DNA of 64,000 bases from Siphonodentalium dalli (Eukaryota > Mollusca > Scaphopoda > Gadilida > Siphonodentaliidae): assembly GCA_032622095.1 (NCBI GenBank), contig CP136063.1, forward strand, positions 212,061,982 to 212,125,981. The letters are read 5' to 3'. Below the pieces are notes generated by a model, which did not search any database, was not told the origin of the DNA, and worked only from the letters and a program-made list of their open reading frames with translations. This document shows, piece after piece, positions 1 to 9,629 of the stretch (the first letter of the stretch is position 1; the number at the start of each line of letters is the position of its first letter). The position numbers and the translations under genes were made by a program.

Positions 1-388
1 ATGTGATGAACAATAAAGAGTGTTCGTTATCAGCTTTGACGATATGTATGAAAATTGGTACACAGGGGTCACCTGACCATGGGCTAGGCGCATTGACCTC
101 AGGTGACTTAAAGGGGAACTAATAAATTATCTTAACATATATGATCAATGAAGAGCATTTATTATCAGCTAAAAAAATGTGTGGGTAATTTGACATGGGG
201 AGTGTCATGGGATAAGTGCCATTAACATCAGATGACTTAAAAACGCACAAATATAATTTATAGCAATAAAGAGCATATGTTATCACCTTATAAGATAGAG
301 GTGACTTTGTTTATTGTCAAGCAATGGGTGATGTTTACCTCATGTGATAATTAATTGAAATGACTTGAAGGGGCCCTAATAAATTACT
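1..388. repeat. Three diverged ~128-bp tandem copies
   Basis: Three consecutive blocks (about 1-128, 129-258, 259-388) share the same ordered landmarks. Each has a caataaagagc-like start followed by ttatcagct/ttatcacct, then a GTGACTT or GATGACTT motif, and an AATAAATTA or AATTTAT end. They are too diverged to be recent. No coding frame is visible. The first block may begin before the window. Confidence 0.6.
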
Positions 389-1690
389 CATTCTTTACCC
401 GGTGCAACGCTTAAATCATTTTATCTGATGCATATATAGTTGGAATATATCTACTCCTTGTGTATTTATTTGTCTAATTAATCCTTGCTACATGATATAA
501 GCAAACAATTACCAGGTTCAAGTTAGAGCCTGAACCGTGAAATGCTTCAAATTAAAGTGCAGAAGAAATTGTAAATTTGTTTCCCTAAATTGTTTTACTT
601 TTACTGTAGTAATTATAGTATAAAAAACATATCTGGTTACTGGTTACTGTGTTGGGACTCTCAATATACATGTTTAAACTTTCTCTTTTGAATTTATATA
701 TGTAATATGTATGCTTCGTGTAGGTCCCCAAGGTTATGCTGGATTGATTTTATGGGGTGGCAGTCCAAGAAGAAATTATTCATTTATATAGATATCTACT
801 ACATCATATATAACATGTAGTACATGATTTATTCAACAATTGAAGAATTTGGTCAGTCTGATGTTTCATTTTGACAGTCCATGGTGACGGTCATTCTCAA
901 CAGTGGAACTCGTATTTGTTGAAGCTGAGTGAATGGTGTTGCATCTTTTCCAATGATGAAATAGAACTGAAAATCACTGGAATTATTCATCAGGCAGTAG
1001 TGGTAGTACTACTAGTAGTACTAGTAACTGTAAATCAACTATTGAGTCTTTTGGCACTTGTACACCCATAATTCCATTGCAATTGAATATGTACTCCAGC
1101 TTGAATTAAGACCAATGCAGTCCAAATCTTATTTATTATAGTATTGTCAAATTCCACAGTGTAGTTGGTACATTTTCATTCTGTTGGCGTTGCTATACAC
1201 ACTGTTGTCAGTGTTGAGACTTGAGTGTTATTGTTATTGTTGTTGTTGTTGTTGTGTTCCAGTACTGAAGTCACTTGCATTTGAAAACATTAGTAGATTA
1301 CTTGTGAACACTGTGGTTTTCTTCTTGTGAGAATGTTCGCTGATGTACAAGGTAGCTCAATTTCTCTCGTTGAGACCCGAGTGTTGCCGCTAACAAAATT
1401 CAATCAAAAATGTCAACAACAATGTGAATGTCAATATCACGATTCACGGTCATCGTCACTCACTCACTGTCACTCGAACTTCGATTCAAATCGAATTTTT
1501 AACCAGTTCATCAGCCAATAGTAGTTGAATTCATATGGAAGGATGTAACGTTCCCACTCAATACCACATTCAATTTCGGTAAACTCTGATAATCGTATTC
1601 AAATACGTGTTCTAATCAATTAAGTTTGAATTCAGCAAGATGAAAAACTTTGTTTGCTTCATTTTACGCAAGTACGAAAAATTGCACATA
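389..1690. other. AT-rich stretch, no gene seen
   Basis: No convincing ORF, RNA gene or element end was found. It holds a (GTT)-type microsatellite at about 1226-1257 and a short GTA/CTA-rich run at about 996-1025. The open frames here are 60-66 codons, without family resemblance. Confidence 0.6.
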
Positions 1691-1724
1691 GCGCATGCGC
1701 GAAATATAAATTTTACTTCCGTCA
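1691..1724. promoter_or_regulatory. Possible promoter motifs (NRF1-like plus ETS-like)
   Basis: A perfect palindromic GCGCATGCGC lies at 1691-1700, matching the NRF1 consensus core. An ETS-type CTTCCG follows at 1716-1721, then GTCACG. Such motifs cluster at animal housekeeping promoters. No downstream exon could be identified on either strand, so this is a motif observation only. Confidence 0.25.
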
Positions 1725-1765
1725 CGAAAGGTCATGTCATGTCAAGGTCAACAATCGAACCTTCC

Positions 1766-2190
1766 TTAGCCGGCCGGTAACAACTGCCTACCGTTATGGC
1801 ACGCGAAAGGGCGTGTTTTATGTATCTCTCCGATATGATCAAAACTATATTTGATCGAAGGATTGTATTGAGTGCATACACGTTGTTCTATATTATATCT
1901 AACTACTTGCATGGTGGCAGCTTTTACGACGGCGGCCTCTTTCACATGCAACAACCATAAACAGGTCTCACAAAACGGAGACCTTTACAAGACGCTCCTG
2001 TATAAAAAAATATACAATACCAAACCATGACGCAATGCCTTTCGGACCATGGCCGGATGGGGCCTGATAGAATTATTCCCTACCACTATTGCCACTAGAT
2101 CATGGGGTCCATCTGCAACTGGAGGTTGCATGATTTTTATGAGTCGCTATCGCAATAATATTTATTTATTTGATTACCCTGTATGTATGC
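1766..2190. repeat. Interspersed repeat 'R', right-hand fragment
   Basis: This matches 7860-8330 in order: the tttatgtatctctcc segment, the GGTCTCACAAAACGGAGACC terminus near 1961-1982, the CGGACCATGG segment and the block ending GATTACCCTG. The GGAGCGTC/GACGCTCC arms here and at about 2316-2345 face each other as inverted repeats. It is noncoding. Confidence 0.6.
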
Positions 2191-2255
2191 GTGGCCTACT
2201 ACTTGGCTTGCATCTCAAATAGCTCCCCACCATACATGCTCCGCGAATTTGCTAT

Positions 2256-2926
2256 GCTTTCTATTTTGGTACCTTTTTTTCACACAACGCCATGGTTTTG
2301 TATATGTGTATGTGGGAGCGTCTTTTAAAGGTCTCCGTTTTTTGAAACCCGTAAATTTAGTTACTGTCTGATCTGAAAGCAAGTGTTTTATGTCAAACTC
2401 CATACAGCGCCCTCTACGTTATCACTGTGATATAGCACTGCCACAAGGATGGTACTTTGCAGACGATAAATCTATTTATACATATCGTCGCGGAACAATA
2501 TTTAGTCACCTATTATCTTGTTTTGACCACCAAATTTTTTTAAAATTTGCAATAATGGTAATTCTTTCGGTATTGATAAGAACAATATGAACTGAGCCAG
2601 ACATAGACAATTTTAATCCTAAAACATAAGAACTAAAAACACGTAAGAAATCCTTACCAATTGATGTCCTTATGGCAGTGGTATCTCAGCGGAGCGATGG
2701 GAGATAACTCTGCCTGGAGTTTGGTTTTATGTATCTCTCCAATATGATTAAACTATGTTCGATCGAAGGGTTGTATTGAATGCAGATACGTTATTCCTAT
2801 GTATCTGACTACTGGCATGCATGGTGGCAACTTTTACCATGGCGGACTCTTTCACATGCAAAACACAGGCAACAAGAAAACCATAGTCAGAAATGGTAAC
2901 GCGCTCAAGATCATATATTATATACC
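2256..2926. repeat. Interspersed repeat 'R', left-hand fragment with nested MITE-1
   Basis: This begins with the CTATTTTGGTACC and CCATGGTTTTG motifs, continues through the GGGAGCGTCTTTTAAAGG arm, and is interrupted by MITE-1. It resumes at tttatgtatctctcc and runs to tttcacatgcaaaac. The same piece sits immediately right of every finger array in units A-F, so it is an integral part of the amplified unit. Confidence 0.6.
2394..2723. mobile_element. MITE-1 copy a (330 bp, 9-bp TSD)
   Basis: The element starts CAAACTCCA and ends TGGAGTTTG. The terminal inverted repeats continue imperfectly for about 50 bp (arms ending CACTGCCA). The 9-bp GTTTTATGT is duplicated at 2385-2393 and 2724-2732. An unoccupied version of the site, gtgttttatgtatctc, exists at about 7862. 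A 9-bp duplication is typical of Mutator-like (MULE) elements, so a MULE-derived MITE is the likeliest class. It has no coding capacity. Confidence 0.8.
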
Positions 2927-3338
2927 CATGCTTCAATGCTTGTAATTATAGAATATAAAATATATTGGTTTCGCGAATGACCAACTCAGAATTAATTCCG
3001 TTAAAATAACAATCACAACCAGCACCTAATTAACGAACCGGCGGCCGACTCGGCCGTCTCCGACCACAACCATCAGTGGGCTGCAGAACGAAACATATGT
3101 ATAAAAGTTGAAATATAAGACTTACAAATTATCTTTTGAATTTCTTTTATTGGTAATTGACATAGCTTGTCACAAACCAAAAATCAACATTATTGACTTA
3201 ATAATGTAAAGGACAATAAACGAAATTTAAATTCCCAACTACACCTTTTACCGGACTCAGCCTCCTGGTCGCCCAGTTCGACTTTTAAACCGGAAAAAAA
3301 AACAATTATCTATAAATAAAACGCCCATCTGACCACAG
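2927..3338 (+). other. 5' flank of broken unit 0
   Basis: This is homologous to the segment between MITE-1 and the TATA box in units D, E and F, including the AATAAACGAAAT and CCGGACTC blocks. It ends in the TATA-bearing sequence. The next part of the normal unit (leader, 96-codon ORF, intron and the first half of the 169-codon exon) is missing. Confidence 0.7.
3311..3318 (+). promoter_or_regulatory. TATA box of unit 0
   Basis: TATAAATA lies in the same context (attatcTATAAATAaaacg) as in units A-F. Here the junction places an ATG only 28 bp downstream, where transcription would be expected to begin, so a normal leader is missing. Confidence 0.45.
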
Positions 3339-3569
3339 ATGGTACGACAAGCTGTCAACGTCGGACTCCCGTTATATGCATCAACACCAAAGCATTCTAT
3401 ATGTCAGCCTTCAGTTGTTAGCTTCTCAACTACGCCGAGTATGGATGGTATCAAAATGTATTCACGTATTGATGTAGCATCTATAGTCAAAGATCGAAAA
3501 TATAAACGAGTGGAGAAGAAAAGGAAGAGCTTGGCAAATTTACGACTGAGAATTTTCAGCTTCGCATGA
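3339..3569 (+). pseudogene. 3' half of the 169-codon ORF fused to promoter flank
   Basis: From codon 2 this 76-codon frame matches the C-terminal part of the amplified 169-aa protein (VRQAVNVGLPLYAS through RLRIFSFA). The first codon is an ATG created at the junction CCACAG|ATGGTACG, where sister copies read GTGCTGGTACG. The break sits at GGTACG microhomology. Downstream the usual AATAAA is kept (3675-3680). This looks like a deletion that removed about 93 codons plus the upstream intron and leader. Whether the short product is made is unknown. Confidence 0.65.
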
Positions 3570-4572
3570 GATGTTTCGTGCTGAAACGGGATTACTATTT
3601 GCATGAAGTCTGTTTTGTTATGTTTGTCTTTGTTTTTATGTTTGATTGATCTTGTTCTGATTTTAATATTATTAAATAAACATACACATGTCAAATTCAG
3701 AGTATTTTAATTTTGTTACCTATGGACTGTTGTCTGCTAATCAGATCTACTGATATTATTACAGAAAATAAATGGATAAATTACCACAGGTCACTTAAAT
3801 TTCAATAAGTTTTTTTAAGGACATTCAGTGATCAAAACCGGTTGTATAGTACTTGATACTAATTACATATTATGAGAAAACCAATGTAATGATATTTTAT
3901 CAAATGTTTTCAACTGATATTATCAGGAACATATCTATATCAACCCCTTTCTTGACTAAGTACTCATTGATGAGATATTCCCATAAGTAAGGTTCAGATA
4001 ATAAGCTCAAGGGCCATAATGCCATAGGTCATTTGTTTAACTTGTTATCTGAACATCTCCCACCATATAATGCACTTGTATTATCCGTTGCCTGCTTATT
4101 TCCTGAACATCCTTCCAAACATAATAGACCATTCCAATCTATACTTTTATAAATCAATTGACGAATCCATTTAGTAACAAAAGGGGTTTAAATGCTTGGA
4201 AAAGATATAATTAAATTCTTGAACATTAAGTGGATAAAATTATATCCGATGTTGTTTATGAGGGGGTTTTCGAAAAAAATGTAAATACAATTATACGGTT
4301 TACTCATAAACAATTTATTTATACAAATGAACAAAAATACAATTATTCAAAATTACTCTGACCATTCAATAGTTCATATGTGGGTGATATTAAACAAAGA
4401 CAGCATATCATATATTAATTTCTGGCATTCAAATAGTCATCACATTTCAAACACAAATGACAGATTTTCAAACTTGATCTAAGTTGATGGACATCTCAAT
4501 GTACCATTTTGATTGATATATTGCCATTTTGATAACAAAAGCCCCATTAAAATTTGTTCACCCATCAGTGGG
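3570..4572. other. 3' flank of unit 0
   Basis: This aligns block by block with the 3' flanks of units A-F: the AATAAA region, the accggttgtatagtacttgat block, the cccctttcttgactaagtac block and the ttcatatgtgggtgatatt block. It ends in a MITE-3 remnant. No intact gene is seen. Confidence 0.6.
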
Positions 4573-4913
4573 CGATGCTGGATAGCATCACCAAATCCCC
4601 CCCCCCCTGGAAAGCTCATTCTGCTTTGGCCTCAACTGCTATGGTAGATCTAGGATCAGATTGGTGAAGTTCACATATTAGTCAACTCGATTATGCATTT
4701 TATATTCTGCAAATTACGGGATATAGAATCTGAACAGAAGGGAAAAGGTAACTAAACACAATGTTAATTTGAGACAAAAGGTACTTCCCAGAAGAGAGGG
4801 CTTGAGAAGAATGAGGTCCACAGAAAGTGAATATGGTGATGCTAGTCCTCTTTGCGGGGTAGCATCACTAAATTCACCCTTTGGGGACCTCATTCTGCAA
4901 ATGACAGACACAC
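4573..4913. mobile_element. MITE-3 remnant, left end missing
   Basis: The right terminus (GGGGACCTCATTCTGCAAATGACAG... ending ACACAC before TA) and the interior match the complete copies in units A, B, D and E. The left inverted repeat is replaced by a run of cytosines near 4599-4609. The internal stem (GATGCTA ... TAGCATC) is kept. Confidence 0.6.
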
Positions 4914-5328
4914 TATTTCATGGCTTGGATGAGTTTTATTATTGAGGTGGACTCTTTCCACCGATAAATAAGTTAGTTAGCACACATGAACTTTGAATAA
5001 AACAGAGTCATTTTGAAATAAATAAGTAATTACAAGGTAGTTGTTGCTAATTTCATATGACCACACATAACACCAGTGCAACAGATGGACTTTAAATGCT
5101 ATAACAACTAAATATATCTAAGTTCAAACTTAATCTGAAGCCTAGTAATTTCAGGAGTGCAATCTTTTGCAAGTGTATTGTGTTTTAAGATTCCAATGTA
5201 TTCATCAATGTGATAATCAATAGGTTTGACAGCAAAATACAATGTAACGGAGAAATTTTGAACCACATTATTGACTGTTAAAGATGGTGTGTCTCTTCTG
5301 GCTCACAATTACAACAACAACATAATTG
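4914..5328. other. Intergenic, no gene seen
   Basis: AT-rich DNA continues from the unit-0 flank (ttgaggtggactctttccacc is shared with the other units to about 4965) into apparently single-copy sequence. No ORF or RNA gene was found. Confidence 0.5.
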
Positions 5329-5575
5329 TTAACCCTTTCATGGCAGGAGCAGCGCTAGTGCAGCATTAAAGATCCTGTGCCATTGCATTATCTTATATTT
5401 GCGAGTTTCTCCAATAAGAGAATGCGCTGTCTTAGAAGGTCATGGCAAATATTGTTAGGCCAATGTATTTTCTAATATATGCGACGCTCCATTTGGGAGA
5501 CTCGCATATATAAGAGAATACATTGGCACAGGGTTTTCGCAAAATTTCAGGAAGCTCCAGTCATGGAAGGGTTAA
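5329..5575. mobile_element. piggyBac-like MITE
   Basis: TTAA at 5329-5332 and 5572-5575 bracket a ~239-bp noncoding element. It begins CCCTTTCATGGCAGGAGC and ends with the imperfect complement (GCTCCAGTCATGGAAGGG). A TTAA duplication with CCC-starting inverted repeats is the hallmark of piggyBac-family elements. The interior holds further dyads around TTGCGAG and GACTCGCATATATAAG. Confidence 0.65.
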
Positions 5576-5773
5576 AACCCTATTTTAAGAACAGACTAAA
5601 CTGAAGATTGAGACTTTTTTTTTACATGTCTATAACGGCTTAATAAAGTTGTTTATTTCTGATGTAGACAACGAAATAGCTTCGAAATAAATTGGGTTCT
5701 GTTCTAAAAATATCCCGTAAACTGTCCAGAAAGGTTGCATGTATTATAACAGATAATTGAAATAAAATCAATA

Positions 5774-6304
5774 TTAGTTGATAGAAGAATTTCCGGACGG
5801 GTGTCCTCGATTGATATCTAATTTTGTATAACCCGGAATCTCCATAAAACTTGTTAGGAAGAGATACTTTAACCCTTTATTATCGAGAGTGTCAAGCCTT
5901 TGATTCATGTGAGAAAGCATGTCAAATATTCTATCGCTTCTGTTCACAGTTTCAACACTGGATGTTTCGTATTGTTCGAAATTAGGCTGGATATATGTTG
6001 ATGTTGTGACTGGAATGGAGTTACTGTTCGTGTTCGCGGTAGTACTAATTGGTGGGTTATTGACAACATATCTGTCTTGGAAGAAACGAGTAGCCACTGG
6101 GGTTTCTCCATGCATCATCGTCGGGGAGTTCAGGATCATTCGGGAACTAGATAAAAAGTTAACGGTCTCACCAATATCTGCAGCTGGTAAATTGTCCAGA
6201 ATTTGTTCCTTGGATGGTGGCGGTGTCAACTCCGAGCTTGCTTTTCGCTTTTCTCTATCAATTTCGCTATTCATCTCCACAATCTTCGCAGTATTATGCT
6301 CCAT
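5774..6304 (-). CDS. 176-codon ORF, possibly a LINE ORF1 fragment
   Basis: An ATG-initiated minus-strand frame starts at 6304. The predicted protein has a charged N-terminus (residues 5-22, E/K/R-rich), a short proline run (TPPPSK near 27-32), and a Ser/Thr/Asn-rich low-complexity middle (about 85-120). A helical segment RIFDMLSHMNQRLDTLD follows at about 124-140. After that the sequence becomes irregular (LKYLFLTSFMEIPG), as though the original frame had been left. A hydrophilic N-terminus followed by a short coiled coil resembles ORF1 proteins of CR1-type LINEs, but no zinc knuckle or RNA-binding domain is present. It could also be the first exon of an unrelated gene. No family is firmly recognised. 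Confidence 0.35.
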   Translation of the reverse strand: MEHNTAKIVEMNSEIDREKRKASSELTPPPSKEQILDNLPAADIGETVNFLSSSRMILNSPTMMHGETPVATRFFQDRYVVNNPPISTTANTNSNSIPVTTSTYIQPNFEQYETSSVETVNRSDRIFDMLSHMNQRLDTLDNKGLKYLFLTSFMEIPGYTKLDINRGHPSGNSSIN

Positions 6305-6800
6305 AGATAATAATATTCACGTACAAACCAATGTTTGAGAAATATTAGCATATATTTTAAGGATGTAAATCGATTTTAAAAGATAGTCGTCGAGAGCTCG
6401 AAAAAAATGTCCGGCGGCCACGTCGACGCATGCGCATCTACAAACTCCGGATTATGCCGAAGTTATTCGAACCACTTCGGCTTTCACTTAAAACGTAAAC
6501 AAACAGAGAAAAAAAGCGATGTTTGTGGCAATCAACCGGAATATTCTATGTGTAATTTAACATTAAAGTTAGATTATTATACATCATTATGACCATAAGA
6601 TGTCACTCTGTCCGATGTATATAGCATCACATATTGATTTGCTAGGTAAATCGAGTAAAATACACAACAAATACCCGCCACAAACCTTTGGCGTAAGTCG
6701 TGTCATAAGAGACCATACGGGACGATCTCGGACTAAAATCCAGCATCTAGCCAACCCAATATCTTAGCTGGTTTTAGTACGAGAAGACTTGGACTAGGGT
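6305..6800. other. Intergenic with NRF1-like site and small dyad
   Basis: GCATGCGC at 6428-6435 resembles an NRF1 site. A 7-bp stem CCGAAGT/ACTTCGG with a 10-base loop lies at 6457-6480. Both are upstream of the minus-strand 176-codon ORF and could belong to its 5' region. Nothing else was recognised before the AGATATCT cluster. Confidence 0.3.
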
Positions 6801-7312
6801 CCAAGGAGATATCTCATTGGATCCAAGCAGATATATGCTCGCATTATGGAGATATCTCCTTGAAATATGTTCAAGGAGATATCTCCTTGGATCCAAGCAG
6901 ATATCTGCTCGGATTATGGAGATATCTGCTTGAAAAATATTTCAAGGAGATATCTCCATATTCCGAGCAGATATCTGCTTGGATGTATTTCGAAAAAAAT
7001 GGAAAAAACGTATATGTACTGTGGAGAAATCATTAATATTTCATGGCCGCGGTTTTCCAAGGATATATCTCCATAATCCAAGCAGATATCTGCTTGGAAT
7101 CCAAGGAGATATCTCGTTGAAAACTATTTCGGTTTCAAGGAGATATCTCGTTGGAAATATTTCAAGCAGATATCTCGTAGTTGCGATGAGATATCTCCTA
7201 GGATCCAAGGAGATATCTCCATAATGGACCATATTCCAAGCAGATATCTGCTAGGAATTGCAATTCCAAGGAGATATCTCCGAATTACGAGGAGATATCT
7301 CCGAAAATGAAT
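6801..7312. repeat. Cluster of 12-16-bp palindromes centred on AGATATCT
   Basis: Sixteen exact AGATATCT cores, plus two near matches (agatatat at about 6829, gatatatct at about 7062), occur within about 510 bp. Most are extended to self-complementary forms such as AAGGAGATATCTCCTT or AAGCAGATATCTGCTT. GGAG...CTCC and GCAG...CTGC arms alternate irregularly, as do hybrid arms. Spacers are 10-60 bp and recur as ggatcc, tattatgg, ccatatt or gaaatattt. The short ORFs across the cluster are by-products of the repetition. Confidence 0.85.
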
Positions 7313-8330
7313 ATTTGCAGGGATGGCGCCCCATATACATCTAAATATCTCCCCACCATACATGCTCCTTGAATATGCTTTTCTATTTTGGTACCCCTTT
7401 TTACACAACGCCATGGTTTTGTACAAACTCCAGGCAGAGTTATCTCCCATCGCTCCGCTGAGATACCACTGCCATAATGACATTAATTGGTAAGGATCGA
7501 ATTCTTACGAGTTTTTAGTTCTTATGTTTTAGGATTAAAATTGTCTATGTCTGGCTCAGTTCATATTGTTCTTATCAATACCGAAAGAATTACCATTATT
7601 GCAAACTTTAAAAAAAATTGGTGGTTAAAACAAGATAATAGGTGACTAAATACTAGTAAATAGTAGTAAATACAGTTCCGCGACGATATGTAAAAATAGA
7701 TTTATCGTTTGCAAAGTATACTCATTGTGGCAGTGATATATCGCAGCGATAGCGTAGAGGGCGCTGTGTGAAGTTTGGGTTTTGTATACGTGTATGTGGG
7801 AGCGTCTTTTAAAAGTCTCCGTTTTGTGAAACCCGTTTAGTTACTGTCTGGTTTGAACGCACGTGTTTTATGTATCTCTCCAATATGATTAAACTATGTT
7901 TGATCGAAGGGTTGTATTGAGTGCAGATACGTTGTTCCTATATATCTGACTACTGGCATGGTGGCAACTTTTACCACGGCGGACTCTTTCACATGCAAAA
8001 AACAGGCAATAACTAAACAGGTCTCACAAAACGGAGACCTTTACAAGACGCTCCTGTGTAAAATTATATAATACAAAACCATGGCGCAATTCCTTTCGGA
8101 CCATGGCGGATGGGGCCCGGTAATAGAATTAATCCCTACCACAAGTGCCGCTAGATCATACCATGAATCTCTACTCTTGGTAACGCCCGTAAAGATAATT
8201 CTCAACCCGTCCAAAAATAGTTCACAGCAGGGGAGACCGGGGGGGGGGGGGTCCCATCTGCAACTGGAGGTTGCATGATTTTTTGTGAGTCGTTATCGCA
8301 ATAATATATATTGATTTGATTACCCTGGGG
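7313..8330. repeat. Interspersed repeat 'R', fullest copy, with nested MITE-1
   Basis: This shares the CCCCACCATACATGCTCC lead-in with 2221-2240. It carries the CCATGGTTTTGTA arm (split by MITE-1 copy b) and the GGGAGCGTCTTTTAAAAG arm at about 7798. The interior includes the empty MITE-1 site gtgttttatgtatctc. The opposite arm (GGAGACCTTTACAAGACGCTCC, complementary to the left one) lies at about 8033-8054. The flanking block to GATTACCCTG is also shared with 2030-2180. A run of 12-13 G lies at about 8239-8251. It is noncoding. Confidence 0.6.
7424..7777. mobile_element. MITE-1 copy b (354 bp, 9-bp TSD)
   Basis: In the opposite orientation to copy a, it begins CAAACTCCAGGCAGAG and ends GAAGTTTG. 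The 9-bp GGTTTTGTA is duplicated at 7415-7423 and 7778-7786. It landed inside the terminal arm of repeat 'R', so it is younger than that repeat. Its site is distinct from copies a and c, which confirms real mobility. Confidence 0.8.
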
Positions 8331-8839
8331 GTTTGCATGTTCCCGAGTAGTTTCATAACATAGTATATGGCAATTAAACGACGGAACTTTTTGTTATAAT
8401 TTGTCACAATGTCTTTCGGGTCTGCGCCGAAAGAAAGGAAACAAGGTAAGTCTTCATCGCCGGTCCAGGTTCGGAATGGGAGGCTTTGCTTCATGCTACG
8501 GTGGCATCCACCCCATGCACAGTAGGCAAACACCTAATGTGCACGGGCAGATATTAATCTACTTACACACACACAATTAAACCCGGCCTACAAACGCTCT
8601 TCAGCGGGATTTTATAGCATCCAAAATTGGGTTGTAGGAGAGGGCTGCCAGCCCTTTCAAATCTTCCCGGTTATCATCCCAAACTCCATACTTGCAGGTC
8701 TGCGCCCGATGATAGAAATCTTCCCTATTATCATTACCGCTGGATTGTTCGCGGAATGAACTGTGTTCACTAATCACCAGTGGTATACCGTTATGTGCAA
8801 TTCGGACATAACACACCTTCAAGTGATGGTTGTTTTGAT
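8331..8839. other. Diverged module sequence, no clear gene
   Basis: The block near 8360-8430 (cataacatag, acggaactttttgt, TTTGTCA) and the block near 8697-8790 (CTGCGCCCGATGATAGAAAT, GCGGAATGAAC, TTCAC/ATCACC) are distant relatives of the intron modules in units A-F. An antisense 103-codon frame at 8222-8533 has no recognisable features. Confidence 0.4.
8409..8445 (+). CDS. Speculative short first exon with consensus splice donor
   Basis: ATG at 8409 opens MSFGSAPKERKQ (12 codons). One more base, G at 8445, is followed by GTAAGT at 8446-8451, so the junction CAAG|GTAAGT is an optimal 5' splice site. The related repeat module elsewhere reads ATGCCTTTCGGCC and lacks this donor. Neither a promoter nor a partner exon was found, so this may be chance. 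Confidence 0.2.
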
Positions 8840-9148
8840 CAAACTCCAGGCAGAGTTATCTCCCATTGCTCCGCTGAGATAACACTGCCATAAGGACATT
8901 TGGTAAGGATTTCTTACGTGTTCTTATAGTTCTTATGTTTAGGATTAAAATTGTCTATGTCAGGTTCAGTTCATATTGTTCTTAACAATACGGAAATAAT
9001 TTCCATTATTGTAAACTTTTGGTGGTCAAAATAAGATAATAGGTGACTAAATATAGTTCCGACGATATGTAATCGGTCCGTAAAGTACCATCTTTGTGGG
9101 GCAGTGCTATATCGCAGTGATAACGTAGAGGGCGCTGCGTGGAGTTTG
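8840..9148. mobile_element. MITE-1 copy c (309 bp, 9-bp TSD)
   Basis: It begins CAAACTCCAGG and ends GTGGAGTTTG. The 9-bp TGTTTTGAT is duplicated at 8831-8839 and 9149-9157. It is shorter than copies a and b through internal losses. All three TSDs share a TTTT-rich character, suggesting target preference. Confidence 0.8.
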
Positions 9149-9157
9149 TGTTTTGAT

Positions 9158-9629
9158 TGCAAGTCGGCTTCTCTTCTCAGTCGGGTTGTTTGTCGTCAAA
9201 CATTCTGACGAGAATTCTGGTGATGGGCGATCAATGGCAGCCACTCTGTAAAAACATACCCATACCCAGGGACGTGGCCAGAGGGTCTTCGTTGGGGGGT
9301 GTCCAATTTTGAGAATTACAACTGCGCCCCCCCCCCCCATTGAATCCGACCAACACAAGTTTTGCATAATTCCATTTAGTTTAAACATGCAGTTAATTCC
9401 ATTTGCACCCCTTGCTTGCACCTCAGGTCTAATAGTCTATATCTTCACAGACTTTGGTACTTTATACCCGGTATGAAAACATTCAAATATTTGAACCTGA
9501 AAATTGCATAAATTCTAACATCTAGTGGTCCAACTCCAGACAAATGCACACGGCTACGGACGAGATTACTCTGGAAGTATGCATGTGCCCAGAGTAAATT
9601 CATAACATAGCATATGGTAATTAAAGGAC
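9158..9629. other. Intergenic, no gene seen
   Basis: The only conspicuous structure is a 12-C run at 9327-9338. A 104-codon minus-strand frame (9107-9421) overlaps MITE-1 and has no recognisable domain. Confidence 0.5.

Noticed and set aside
2390-2590. 66-codon + frame (MSNSIQRPLRYHC...) recurring in most units
   Set aside because: It lies almost wholly within MITE-1, and in unit D a one-base loss shifts the frame, so it is a by-product of the element.
6801-7312. CRISPR-like array
   Set aside because: The repeated units are short palindromes with irregular, related spacers, and the genome is eukaryotic. There is no leader or cas gene.
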